From positions 1-17,473 of the forward strand of contig JBARBI010000255.1 in assembly GCA_049792875.1 (NCBI GenBank): a stretch of DNA of 17,473 nucleotides. Direction: 5' to 3'. Origin of the DNA: Sulfotelmatobacter sp049792875. Lineage in GTDB: Bacteria > Acidobacteriota > Terriglobia > Terriglobales > Acidobacteriaceae. Made by a program: the position numbers and the translations under genes. Below the pieces are notes generated by a model. It did not search any database and was not told where the DNA came from. It saw nothing but the letters and a program-made list of their open reading frames with translations. This document shows positions 1 through 7,831 of this stretch, one piece after another (the stretch's first letter is position 1; every line of letters begins with the position of its first letter).

Positions 1-125
1 GCGTTGGTGATCCGGTTCAGATTCGCGGCGACCGCGATGACCAGGTGGCGCGCGTGTTCGGGGGCAATGCTGATGGCACCACTCTGGCCGCGTCTCAAGT
101 CCCTGGGCCGTTCGGCGCGCAATAA
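1..125 (+). CDS. C-terminal end of an unidentified protein (5' truncated by window edge)
   Basis: An open frame enters from the left edge and ends at TAA 123-125, giving about 40 residues that finish in ...ASQVPGPFGAQ. Its G/C-rich third codon positions look more like coding sequence than the competing frames, which read as arginine- and tryptophan-rich. The fragment has a charged stretch (RGDRDDQVARVFGG) and no motif that I can assign to a family. It lies 30 bases upstream of the small membrane-protein gene and in the same direction, so it could be the first visible member of that operon. Only the end of the gene is in view, so no function is proposed. Confidence 0.45.
   Translation, partial: VGDPVQIRGDRDDQVARVFGGNADGTTLAASQVPGPFGAQ
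74..88 (+). promoter_or_regulatory. Sigma-54 (-24/-12) promoter-like site
   Basis: TGGCAC-N5-TGGC matches the sigma-54 consensus TGGCAC-N5-TTGC at 9 of 10 specified bases, with the invariant GG and GC dinucleotides at the right spacing. Initiation would fall near position 100, about 56 bases before the small membrane-protein start at 156. It lies inside the end of the preceding reading frame, so chance occurrence is possible. Confidence 0.3.
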
Positions 126-155
126 AGTCTCACTACTTGAAATCAGGAGGACGTT

Positions 156-308
156 ATGCAGATGGCAATTACATTCTTGGCGGTAATGGCAGGAATGATC
201 TTTTCGCTGGCGGTGGCCTTGCTGGCGGAAGAACTGATCTTCGGGCAAGTATTCCGTCTGTTCTTTTCGCGGCAGACGGTCGCAGTGAAGTCGGGACAGA
301 AGCGCTGA
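156..308 (+). CDS. 50-aa single-pass small membrane protein
   Basis: This 50-codon gene starts at ATG 156 and stops at TGA 306-308. A full AGGAGG (145-150) lies five bases upstream, the strongest Shine-Dalgarno sequence in the region. Residues about 5-30 form one hydrophobic helix (FLAVMAGMIFSLAVALLAEE), followed by a short basic tail (FSRQTVAVKSGQKR) that by the positive-inside rule should face the cytoplasm. It sits 19 bases before the SPFH/band-7 gene and is almost certainly co-transcribed with it. I do not recognise a named family. Because SPFH proteins usually work with small membrane partners such as NfeD-type proteins, a partner role is a reasonable inference, but nothing in the sequence proves it. 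Confidence 0.72.
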   Translation: MQMAITFLAVMAGMIFSLAVALLAEELIFGQVFRLFFSRQTVAVKSGQKR

Positions 309-327
309 AGCGCAAAGGAGAACGACC

Positions 328-1644
328 ATGCTGGCGTTGAGGTATTTGCTGATTGCCGGTGGCCTCGGGATGATTCTCGTGGCTGTAGGTATTTTGGGTT
401 ATGACCTGTATCGCGAGTTGTTGTACCGGCGGGCGCTGGCGACACCCGGGGCGGGCACGCTGCCGCCGTCGCCGGAGTGGCGTTGGCGGACATCGCTGGC
501 GCTGGCGCTGCTGGCTTGGGGGCCGATTCTGTTGGCGTTCAGCATTGTGGTGGTGCCGAGCGGCATGGCGGGGATCCGCGTCAGCGAAATGAGTGGCACG
601 GTGCCGGGCACGCTGTATCCCGGAGTGCATTTTGTAACGCCAATGGTCGAGGACGTCGCACTGTTCGATACGCGCGATCAGGTCTTCACCACCGGAGTAG
701 CGGAGGATGGCAAGAACGTTGCGGCGAACGTCTCGCGCAAGTCGCAGCTGCTTGACGTGCAGGCCAAGGAAGGACTGACGCTGGGCCTGGCGATCACGGT
801 GCGTTATCGGCTCGATCCCAAACGACTGGACTACATTCAGAGCAACTTGCCGCGTCCGGTGGAGAAAGAGATTGTGCCTCCGATCGTGGCCAGCGTGTGG
901 CGCGAGTTGGTTCCGAACTATACGGTGCGGGATGTCTTCTCCGCCAAGCGCGAAGAAGTGCGGCAACGGGCGGCCGGCATGATCACGCAAAAGCTGTCTG
1001 CGGACGGAATCGTTGTGAAGGAAGTGATGCTGCGGGATATCCGACTGCCAGAAGAGTATGCGAAAGGACTGGAGACGCTGTTGCTCAAAGAGCAGGAGAA
1101 CGACCGGATGGGCGTGGAAACAGAGTTAAAGCAGAAACAGGTCCGCATTGCCGAACTTGAAGCCGAGGCGACGAAAGTGCAACAGATCAAGGCAGCGGAG
1201 GGCGAGGCACAGGTCCACGTGCTGCAGGCGAAGGGCGAATCCGATGCGATGCAGTACACCCTGCCGCTGAAAGAAAAACAAATCCAGCAGAGCAAGCTGG
1301 AAGCCGAAGCGCGGAAGGAAGCGACGATTCAAAATGCGGAGGCCGCGGCCCAGGCCAAGGTCATCGACAGCAAGGCCGAGACGGAACGCCGAGAGTTGCT
1401 GGCGAAGGCGGAGGCAGATCGTATTCGCGTGACGGCGGCTGCCGATGCGGAACGGATGTCGAGCGAGGCGGCGATTTTGAAGCAGAATCCCCTGCTCATC
1501 AACAAGATCGTGGCGGAACGACTCTCCGACAAGCTGCAGATCATGATGGTCCCGGCCGACGGCAAGTTCTTCTTCGCCAATGATGTGTTGCACAGTATGA
1601 GCGCAGCGAACCAGGCGAGCCAGGCTGAGGAACAGCCGAGATAG
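328..1644 (+). CDS. SPFH/band-7 (prohibitin/stomatin-like) membrane protein
   Basis: The 438-aa product is an SPFH-domain scaffold, a family that forms large membrane-associated oligomers and affects membrane organisation and proteolysis. Two hydrophobic helices are visible at about residues 6-27 and 55-76. The SPFH domain follows (about 78-255), opening with the prohibitin-like stretch SGTVPGTLYPGVHFVTP. Residues about 250-385 form a long Ala/Glu/Lys/Gln-rich coiled coil, and the C-terminus (MMVPADGKFFFAND) is short. The ATG at 328 is supported by AAGGAG (315-320). The preceding 50-aa membrane protein is 19 bases away, implying an operon. The N-terminal double helix is longer than in classic prohibitins. 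The family call is firm; the cellular role is not. Confidence 0.9.
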   Translation: MLALRYLLIAGGLGMILVAVGILGYDLYRELLYRRALATPGAGTLPPSPEWRWRTSLALALLAWGPILLAFSIVVVPSGMAGIRVSEMSGTVPGTLYPGVHFVTPMVEDVALFDTRDQVFTTGVAEDGKNVAANVSRKSQLLDVQAKEGLTLGLAITVRYRLDPKRLDYIQSNLPRPVEKEIVPPIVASVWRELVPNYTVRDVFSAKREEVRQRAAGMITQKLSADGIVVKEVMLRDIRLPEEYAKGLETLLLKEQENDRMGVETELKQKQVRIAELEAEATKVQQIKAAEGEAQVHVLQAKGESDAMQYTLPLKEKQIQQSKLEAEARKEATIQNAEAAAQAKVIDSKAETERRELLAKAEADRIRVTAAADAERMSSEAAILKQNPLLINKIVAERLSDKLQIMMVPADGKFFFANDVLHSMSAANQASQAEEQPR

Positions 1645-1668
1645 GCCGGCTGATCAGCGGGTCAAAAT

Positions 1669-1709
1669 CCCCACCCTCTCGCCAAAGGCGCGAGAAGGGT
1701 GGGGCACCC
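1669..1709. repeat. GC-rich imperfect palindrome, copy 1 of a dispersed repeat
   Basis: The left arm CCCCACCCTCTCGCC (1669-1683) faces the right arm GGCGCGAGAAGGGTGGGG (1687-1704), followed by CACCC. The arms pair except for a small bulge. A second copy with the same GAGAA...GGGGCACCCG right side lies at 7777-7814. No T-run follows on either strand, so an ordinary intrinsic terminator is less likely than a REP-like intergenic element. Confidence 0.6.
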
Positions 1710-1763
1710 GCGGCATGTTGGATTCAACGGTGTCCAAACAGTACAGGGCGTGAGGAATGGCTT

Positions 1764-3110
1764 ATGCGCGCAGCGGTTTATAATTTGGGCATTCCGAACG
1801 CCATCCTGAATTCAGTGAATCGATTCTCGCGCACGGCGCTCAGCTGCCGATTCGCGATGCAACTCTGTTTCGTGGTCCTCGGTTTGGCAATCGTTGCAGT
1901 CGCCACAGATTGGAGCGGGCCCGAGCAGCAACTCGCGCACAAGATTGTTGCGGTGACCGGGCCTGGCGCAATCGCTTTTACCGTCGAGAACCGTTCTTCC
2001 CTCGGCAAGCGTGACAGCGAGATCGTGCAGAACGGTTTGCGCACTACGCTCGAAGGGCTCGGACTTCACTTTGTAAAAGCCGATCAGTCAGCCGCCACGG
2101 TCGCGATTTTTCTTTCCGAAAATCCCGCGTCGTACGTGTGGGTGGCGGAGATTCACCTAGGCGCGGGGGAGTCGTCGGTGGTCATGGTATCGCTGCCGCG
2201 TCCAGCGGGCGCAGCGACATCCCATGAGTCGGTACCTCTCAGCCTGCGCAAGATCTCATTGTGGACGCAGGACGATCCGATTCTCGACGTTGCCGTGCTC
2301 GAGGAAAATGCTGCACCGACGCGCATCGCGGTGCTCGACGCGGAGAGAGTCTCACTCTACCGGTCGCAGGGCGGCAAGTGGCAGCAGGAGCAAACTCTTG
2401 GCATCGTTCATGCGCGGCCATGGCCGCGGGATTTGCGCGGAAGGCTGATCCCGGCGAAAGATCACCTGCTGGACGCTTATCTTCCCGGGGTCATCTGCCG
2501 CATTTCAGCGGGAGCGGCAATGGCGTTGAATTGCCGCGAGACGGATGATCCATGGCCACTCGTTCCCTCCGCTCTGAGCGGAGGAACGTTCCCGGTGTTC
2601 CCCAGTGCCGGATCGTCTGCGCTGGCAATTCCGCCGATGGGTGCGTTCTTCGCGCCGACGCGCAACTTTTTCACGGGAGCGCTAACCCCGGGCGTGGGCA
2701 AGTTCACAACCGTATCCAAGTTTTATTCCGCAGCATTGCTGCCGCGCGAGAAATATCTTCTGTGGCTCTTTGCCGCCACAGATGGGCGCGTCCACATGGT
2801 CGACGGCATCAGCGACCAGGGCCTCAAGCTCGGCTGGGGGAGCGACCTGACGAGCGTCAAGACTTCGTGCGGCGCTGGCTGGCAAGCACTGGCCACGAAT
2901 TCCGCGGAAGGGACTGGCGATTCCGTGCGCGCATATGAGTTTCTGGATCGCGATCCGGTCGCAGTGAGCGCCGCCGTCGACTTTCCAGGCAGCGGCGTGA
3001 TTACCGCATTGTGGACAGAAGCAAAGGGCGACACGGCTATCGCTGTCGCGAGAAATCGAGAGTCAGGAACTTATGAAGCGTTTCGGCTGGCGGTGGTTTG
3101 TAGTCAGTAG
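1764..3110 (+). CDS. Secreted or membrane-anchored protein of unknown function
   Basis: This 448-aa product has no family I can name. A hydrophobic segment near residues 32-48 (MQLCFVVLGLAIVAVATDW) looks like a signal peptide or anchor, so the bulk is probably periplasmic. The remainder has many short beta-rich stretches with Gly/Asp turns (DPILDVAVLEE, RIAVLDAERVSLYRSQGGKW), reminiscent of a beta-propeller, but no clear repeat unit is proved. The start is uncertain: ATG 1764 has a modest GAGG eight bases upstream, but a TATAAT sits at 1779-1784 inside the frame. If that is the promoter, the true start is GTG 1815 or ATG 1857. The 3' end overlaps the next gene by 38 bases, implying translational coupling to the substrate-binding protein. 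Confidence 0.75.
   Translation: MRAAVYNLGIPNAILNSVNRFSRTALSCRFAMQLCFVVLGLAIVAVATDWSGPEQQLAHKIVAVTGPGAIAFTVENRSSLGKRDSEIVQNGLRTTLEGLGLHFVKADQSAATVAIFLSENPASYVWVAEIHLGAGESSVVMVSLPRPAGAATSHESVPLSLRKISLWTQDDPILDVAVLEENAAPTRIAVLDAERVSLYRSQGGKWQQEQTLGIVHARPWPRDLRGRLIPAKDHLLDAYLPGVICRISAGAAMALNCRETDDPWPLVPSALSGGTFPVFPSAGSSALAIPPMGAFFAPTRNFFTGALTPGVGKFTTVSKFYSAALLPREKYLLWLFAATDGRVHMVDGISDQGLKLGWGSDLTSVKTSCGAGWQALATNSAEGTGDSVRAYEFLDRDPVAVSAAVDFPGSGVITALWTEAKGDTAIAVARNRESGTYEAFRLAVVCSQ
1779..1784 (+). promoter_or_regulatory. Candidate -10 box for the secreted-protein operon
   Basis: A perfect TATAAT lies in the A+T-rich stretch GGTTTATAATTTGGGC, unusual in this G+C-rich sequence. No convincing -35 is present 16-18 bases upstream. 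If used, transcription would begin near 1791, downstream of the ATG at 1764. Confidence 0.35.
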
Positions 3111-4467
3111 CATGATGATTGTAGGACTGGCGGCGGTGGCCGAGACACGTCCCCAGTACGGAAGCGTGCTGCATGTCGCCATGCGGGCGGCTCCGACGTC
3201 GATGGATCCGGTGGACCTGGACCCGGCAACGCTCGATGCTGCGAAGAATGCCGAGCCGGATTCCTTCGCACAATACGGGCTCACCATGCTGATGTTCGAC
3301 ACGCTGGTCGTCACCGATGAGAGCGGACGCATTCAGCCCCGGTTGGCCACGTCATGGCAGGCCTCGTCGGGAAGTCAGCGGCAGTTTCGCATTCGTCACG
3401 GAGTGAAGTTTCACGACGGCACTCCGCTCACCGCCGAAACTGCGGCCGCGTCGCTGCGTGCCGCGAATCCGTCGTGGAATGTGAGCGTCGACGCGGACAC
3501 CGTTATGATTGAGTGTTCCAAGTCCGACGCCGAGTTGCTGGCGGAACTGGCGCTGCCGCGAAATGCGATTTCGAAGACGAATCCCGCCGGCGCGCCCAGC
3601 GGCACGGGGCCGTTTCATGTTGTTGATTGGCAGCCGGGAAAGAAGTTGTCTCTGGCGGCGGAGGAGAACTGCTGGCGAGGGCGTCCGTTCCTCGATGCCA
3701 TCGAGATCGAGATGGGAAAGAGTTTTCGCGATCAGATGACAGCGTTCGAACTGGGTAAATCGGATTTAGTGGAGGTGGCGCCTGAACAGTCGCACAGAAT
3801 TTCTCAGGAAGGACGCCAACTGGTGAGTTCGGCTCCGCTGGAGCTACTGACACTGTTCTTCACACGCGACGCGGCGTCCGCGGAGGAAAAACTTCTACGC
3901 GAAGCGCTGGCCCTGAGCGTGGAGCGCGGGTCGATCCGCAGTGTCTTACTGCAGGGAGCGGGACAACCGGCAGCCGGAATTCTTCCGAACTGGATGAGCG
4001 GCTACGGATTCGCGTTCTCCACCGACGCGGATTTGTCACGAGCGCGGCACACGCGCGAACAAGTCCGTACAGTTCCGACGTGGACGCTGGGATACGATGG
4101 CAGTGATCCGGAGGCGCGGGTGCTGGCCGAACGCATCGCGCTCAACGCCAGAGACGCGGGATTGCTGTTACAACCTACATCGGGGCGGACCGCCGATCTG
4201 CGGTTACTGCGGATTCCGCTGGCGCCTGATCCGTGGATTGCGTTGGCGAACGTGGCTTCGCTCGCCGGAACGCCCCTGGGAAAAGAAGGAGCTCCCGTCG
4301 AAGATTTATACGCGGCGGAACTGGCGCTGTTGGGGACGAAGCGCTTTGTCCCGCTTTTCCATCTTCCTGTCTCTTACGCTGCATCGGCGAATTTGAAAAA
4401 CTGGGCGCTGCGCTCCGATGGAGGATGGACTCTAGACGATGCCTGGATTGGAAATGGCAAACCCTAA
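3073..4467 (+). CDS. ABC-type substrate-binding protein, family 5 (oligopeptide/dipeptide type)
   Basis: The 464-aa product begins with a basic, hydrophobic signal peptide (residues 1 to about 24, MKRFGWRWFVVSSMMIVGLA), with likely cleavage near AVA-ET. The mature protein shows the family-5 solute-binding pattern: PTSMDPVDLDPA near the start, LATSW, FRIRHGVKFHDGTPLTAE around residues 100-120, and GTGPFHVVDW around 180. These proteins bind peptides, nickel or other small ligands in the periplasm for an ABC importer. It is somewhat short for the family (usually about 500-600 aa). ATG 3073 is supported by AGGAA (3065-3069). No permease or ATPase gene is adjacent. Instead a sensor kinase begins 3 bases after its stop codon, which suggests a sensory or ligand-presenting role. 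Confidence 0.85.
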   Translation: MKRFGWRWFVVSSMMIVGLAAVAETRPQYGSVLHVAMRAAPTSMDPVDLDPATLDAAKNAEPDSFAQYGLTMLMFDTLVVTDESGRIQPRLATSWQASSGSQRQFRIRHGVKFHDGTPLTAETAAASLRAANPSWNVSVDADTVMIECSKSDAELLAELALPRNAISKTNPAGAPSGTGPFHVVDWQPGKKLSLAAEENCWRGRPFLDAIEIEMGKSFRDQMTAFELGKSDLVEVAPEQSHRISQEGRQLVSSAPLELLTLFFTRDAASAEEKLLREALALSVERGSIRSVLLQGAGQPAAGILPNWMSGYGFAFSTDADLSRARHTREQVRTVPTWTLGYDGSDPEARVLAERIALNARDAGLLLQPTSGRTADLRLLRIPLAPDPWIALANVASLAGTPLGKEGAPVEDLYAAELALLGTKRFVPLFHLPVSYAASANLKNWALRSDGGWTLDDAWIGNGKP

Positions 4468-4470
4468 TCG

Positions 4471-6327
4471 ATGACCTTTCGCCGCAAACTTCTGACCGTC
4501 TTCGCACTGACCATCTTCCTCTCGGTGGCAGCCGTGGCTTGGCTGGTCCTGATGGTGACGCGCAATGCGTTCGAGAAGGCCGAAGATCAGCGCACGGTGG
4601 CGTTAGTCACGCAGTTTCAGCGTGAGTTTAGCCGCAGGGGCGATGATGTGGCACGGCGGGTGGACGCGATCGCCGCGTCCAATCCCGTCAGCCGGATGGC
4701 GACAGCGCTGAACGGCACATCTGCGGATTCTGCGGGATATTTCGAACTGGCCCGGCAAATGGCTGAGGGCTACCAACTCGACTTTCTGGAATTTCTGGAC
4801 GGGCATGGAGCCATCATTTCTTCGGCGCAGTGGCCAGCGAAGTTTGGCTATCCCGATACCGCATTTGAGAGCCTGTCTGCGGCGAGCGGAGAGAGCGCGT
4901 TTCTGAAACGCGAAGAACTGCAGGACTCCACCGCGTTAGGGCTTTTTGCCGTGAGGGCAACTCGCATCAGCGAACATCCCGTGTACGTTATCGGTGGGCG
5001 ACGGCTCGATAAGAATTTTCTTTCCGGGCTGGATCTGCCCGCTGCCATGCGCGTCCTGCTTTATCAGAATCGTAGCGATCATTTCTCTGCGGATTCGCTC
5101 CTGGATCCGTCGGCCTCCGGGAACGGTCCCGACACTGCGCGGCCTGCCGAAAAGTTCGCGCCGCTGGTCGAAGCGGTGCGACAGTACAACCAGGAGATGA
5201 CCGGAATTGTATCGTGGTCTGCGGATCAGGCGGATGAAGAAGTGTTTCACGCCATCCCGCTGCGAGGTACGGGCAAGGATCGTCCATTGCTGGGAATCTT
5301 GCTGGTTGGAAATTCCCGGCGGTCGTATGTCGAACTGAAACGCCGCATCCGTGCATCGGCTTTGCTGGCGGGCGGTGGCGGGATCATTCTGGCGATCCTG
5401 CTCAGCAGTTGGGTGGCGGCGCGGGTGACTCGGCCAGTGGTGCAATTGGCGCGCGCCGCGCAGGACGTCGCAGCTGGTAACTGGGACACGCGGGTGGAAA
5501 TTCCTGGCAGCGACGAGGTGGCGCAACTCGCCGATTCGTTCAATCGCATGACGGCAGAATTGCTGGCGCAAAAAGAACGTCTCGTGCAGACCGAGCGAGT
5601 CGCAGCCTGGCGCGAACTAGCACGCCGCCTGGCGCATGAACTGAAGAATCCGTTATTCCCACTCCAACTCACCGTGGAGAACCTGATGCGCGCGCGGTCG
5701 CTGGCTCCGGGACAGTTCGATGAAGTGTTCCGCGAAAGTTCCAGCACCCTGCTCGCCGAGATTTCGAACCTCAAGAAAATCATCGGACGCTTCAGCGAGT
5801 TTTCGAAGATGCCGCAGCCGCAGTTGCGAGCAGTGCAGGTGAATGAAATCCTGGGCCAGATCGTGAAGCTCTACCAGGCGCAATTACAAGCGCCGGGGCG
5901 CAACCCGATCGAGTGCAAGTTTGAGTTCGCCGAGAATCTCGGGAACATCGCCGCAGATCCCGACTTGCTGCACCGTGCGTTGTCAAACCTGGTGCTGAAC
6001 GCGATGGACGCCATGCCGACTGGCGGGACTCTTACTTTACGAACCGGGCGCGACGACGGAAAAGTGATCATCGAAGTTGCCGACACGGGCTCGGGGCTGA
6101 CGCGCGAGGAATGCGAGCGGATCTTTACTCCCTATTACACCAGCAAGCAGCATGGAACGGGACTCGGCCTGGCGATCGTGCAATCGGTCGTCAGCGATCA
6201 CGGCGGAAGAATCAGCGTGCAGAGTGAGCCCGGGAGAGGGACCACGTTCGTCATCGAATTGCCGGGTAATCTTGAGGCACTACAAAACATCGCAGCGACG
6301 CAAAACGCAGGCGGCACGGGCAGGTAG
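4471..6327 (+). CDS. NtrY-like transmembrane sensor histidine kinase
   Basis: The 618-aa product autophosphorylates in response to a signal and should phosphorylate the NtrC-type regulator encoded next. The order is: membrane helix (about 8-28), a periplasmic region of about 260 residues (probably a Cache-type sensor, by length and position), second helix (about 295-315), HAMP linker (about 312-366), dimerisation domain with H389 in AWRELARRLAHELKNP, and an ATPase domain with N510 in the N box, D538 in DTGSGL and GTGLGLAI from 562. The AWRExARRxAHExKNPL pattern is that of the NtrY group. The start lies 3 bases after the binding-protein stop and has no strong Shine-Dalgarno sequence, consistent with translational coupling. 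All catalytic boxes are intact. Confidence 0.92.
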   Translation: MTFRRKLLTVFALTIFLSVAAVAWLVLMVTRNAFEKAEDQRTVALVTQFQREFSRRGDDVARRVDAIAASNPVSRMATALNGTSADSAGYFELARQMAEGYQLDFLEFLDGHGAIISSAQWPAKFGYPDTAFESLSAASGESAFLKREELQDSTALGLFAVRATRISEHPVYVIGGRRLDKNFLSGLDLPAAMRVLLYQNRSDHFSADSLLDPSASGNGPDTARPAEKFAPLVEAVRQYNQEMTGIVSWSADQADEEVFHAIPLRGTGKDRPLLGILLVGNSRRSYVELKRRIRASALLAGGGGIILAILLSSWVAARVTRPVVQLARAAQDVAAGNWDTRVEIPGSDEVAQLADSFNRMTAELLAQKERLVQTERVAAWRELARRLAHELKNPLFPLQLTVENLMRARSLAPGQFDEVFRESSSTLLAEISNLKKIIGRFSEFSKMPQPQLRAVQVNEILGQIVKLYQAQLQAPGRNPIECKFEFAENLGNIAADPDLLHRALSNLVLNAMDAMPTGGTLTLRTGRDDGKVIIEVADTGSGLTREECERIFTPYYTSKQHGTGLGLAIVQSVVSDHGGRISVQSEPGRGTTFVIELPGNLEALQNIAATQNAGGTGR

Positions 6328-6345
6328 GTTCGCGGCTGCTATGGC

Positions 6346-6352
6346 GAGGAGG
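6346..6352 (+). promoter_or_regulatory. Ribosome binding site fixing a TTG start
   Basis: GAGGAGG lies four bases before TTG 6357. The nearby ATGs at 6341 and 6353 open frames that stop within a few codons at TAA 6365, so the response-regulator gene must use TTG. Confidence 0.65.
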
Positions 6353-6356
6353 ATGG

Positions 6357-7751
6357 TTGCCACTTAAAGCGCATCTCTTGATCGTCGACGATGAAGCCAA
6401 CACGTTGGCCTCGCTGTCGCGCGCGTTTCGGCTCGCGGGACACGAAGCCACGGTCTGCGACAACGCGGCCAAGGCTCTGGAGCTGGCCAAGGCGCAAAAC
6501 TTCGATTTGATTCTTTCGGACGTGGTCATGCCCGTAAAGGACGGGTTGTCCCTGCTCGAAGAACTGAAACGGCAGGGCGTTACCGCTCCGGTGGTCATGA
6601 TGTCGGGACAAGCGCACATTGAAATGGCAGTGCGTGCGACGCGGCTGGGCGCGCTCGATTTTCTGGAGAAGCCGATCTCCTCTGACAAATTGATGCTCAC
6701 GGTCGAAAACGCGCTCAAGCTGCAACGCCTGGAGAGCGAGAACCGGCAACTGCGCCAGCGACTGGGCAAACACGAAATTGTGTGGAAGGGCGAAGCCATG
6801 CGGCGGGTGATGACGCACGTGGAACGTGTGGCCGCCAGCGAGTCGCGCGTATGCATCTTCGGCGAGACCGGCACCGGGAAGGAACTGGTGGCGCGAACGA
6901 TTCATGAGCGAAGCCCGCGAGCAGCTGGACCTTTCGTGACGCTGAATTGCGCGGCGGTGCCGGCGGAACTGATCGAGTCCGAACTCTTCGGACACGAGAA
7001 GGGCTCGTTCACGGGCGCGTCCGGGCGCCACATTGGCAAGTTCGAGCAGGCCGACCAGGGAACGATTTTTCTTGACGAAATCGGAGACATGCCCCTGAAC
7101 ATGCAAGCCAAGCTGTTGCGCGTTCTCGAAGAAGGTGAAGTGGAGCGGATCGGCGGCGACAGACCGATAACCGTAAACGTTCGCGTTGTGGTGGCGACGC
7201 ACCGCGATTTAGAGGCACGTGTGCGCGAAGAGAAGTTCCGGCAGGACCTGTTTCATCGCATCCACGTGTTCCCGTTGGTGCTGCCTCCGGTGCGCGAGCG
7301 GCGCGAAGACATTCCCGCTTTGGTGGAGCATTTTGCCGCACAAGTGTGCGCTCAGAACGGCTGGAAACCGGTTCCGTTCGGCGCGGAAGCGATGGAAGCA
7401 CTGCAGTCGTATTCCTGGCCGGGCAACGTGCGCGAGTTGCGCAACATGGTGGAACGCCTCATGCTGCTCGCCACCGACGGTCATGTGGATTTGGCAACGG
7501 TGCAGATGGCCCTGCCGAAGACTTCTGCTGGAGGAGGAGTTGCGACGGGCGCTGTGGGGTCGGGCGCACTGGCGGACCGGGTGCAGTCGTTTGAGCGCGA
7601 AGTGATTCTCACCGAACTGAAGCGCAGCCATCAGAATGTGAGCCTGGCCGCAAAAACACTTGGCCTGGAACGCAGTCACCTGTATAAGAAAGCGGAGCAA
7701 CTTGGGATCGATCTCCGCGCCATGCGCCGCGAGCAGGGGCCGCAGGACTGA
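6357..7751 (+). CDS. NtrC-family sigma-54-dependent response regulator
   Basis: The 464-aa product is a three-domain activator of sigma-54 RNA polymerase. The receiver domain (about 5-118) has the acidic pair D11/D12, phospho-acceptor D55, S83 and K105. The AAA+ domain has Walker A GETGTGKE (169-176), the sigma-54 contact loop GSFTGA (216-221, a Ser variant of GAFTGA) and Walker B with D240-E241. A Fis-type helix-turn-helix ends the protein (SLAAKTLGLERSHLYKKAEQLG). Translation starts at TTG with a strong upstream GAGGAGG. The gene follows the NtrY-like kinase by 29 bases, so the two form a cognate pair. Its targets are not known; two sigma-54-like sites occur in this window, at 74-88 and 12424-12439. 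Confidence 0.94.
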   Translation: MPLKAHLLIVDDEANTLASLSRAFRLAGHEATVCDNAAKALELAKAQNFDLILSDVVMPVKDGLSLLEELKRQGVTAPVVMMSGQAHIEMAVRATRLGALDFLEKPISSDKLMLTVENALKLQRLESENRQLRQRLGKHEIVWKGEAMRRVMTHVERVAASESRVCIFGETGTGKELVARTIHERSPRAAGPFVTLNCAAVPAELIESELFGHEKGSFTGASGRHIGKFEQADQGTIFLDEIGDMPLNMQAKLLRVLEEGEVERIGGDRPITVNVRVVVATHRDLEARVREEKFRQDLFHRIHVFPLVLPPVRERREDIPALVEHFAAQVCAQNGWKPVPFGAEAMEALQSYSWPGNVRELRNMVERLMLLATDGHVDLATVQMALPKTSAGGGVATGAVGSGALADRVQSFEREVILTELKRSHQNVSLAAKTLGLERSHLYKKAEQLGIDLRAMRREQGPQD

Positions 7752-7776
7752 GTCCGAGTTAGCGGCTAGGCAACTT

Positions 7777-7814
7777 CCCCGCTTCTCGCGAAGGACGCGA
7801 GAAATGGGGCACCC
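7777..7814. repeat. GC-rich imperfect palindrome, copy 2 of a dispersed repeat
   Basis: CCCCGCTTCTCGCG (7777-7790) and CGCGAGAAATGGGG (7796-7809) pair at 12 of 14 positions around the loop AAGGA, and CACCC follows. The arm sequence and the trailing GGGGCACCCG are shared with the element at 1669-1709. It fills the gap between the response regulator and the hydrolase gene. Confidence 0.6.
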
Positions 7815-7831
7815 GGACCACGGAGACGTCT

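Noticed and set aside
216..221. GSFTGA loop in the NtrC-type regulator (protein residues) as a sign of lost sigma-54 contact
   Set aside because: A Ser for Ala change at this position keeps the key FTGA residues and occurs in functional activators, so it is not evidence for loss of function.
708..722. Second sigma-54-like site, TGGCAA-N5-TTGC
   Set aside because: It lies deep inside the SPFH coding region with no downstream gene start to serve; chance is the simplest explanation.
169..990. Minus-strand open frame of 273 codons
   Set aside because: It is rich in His, Arg and Gln, overlaps the small membrane protein and SPFH genes antisense, and has no recognisable motif.
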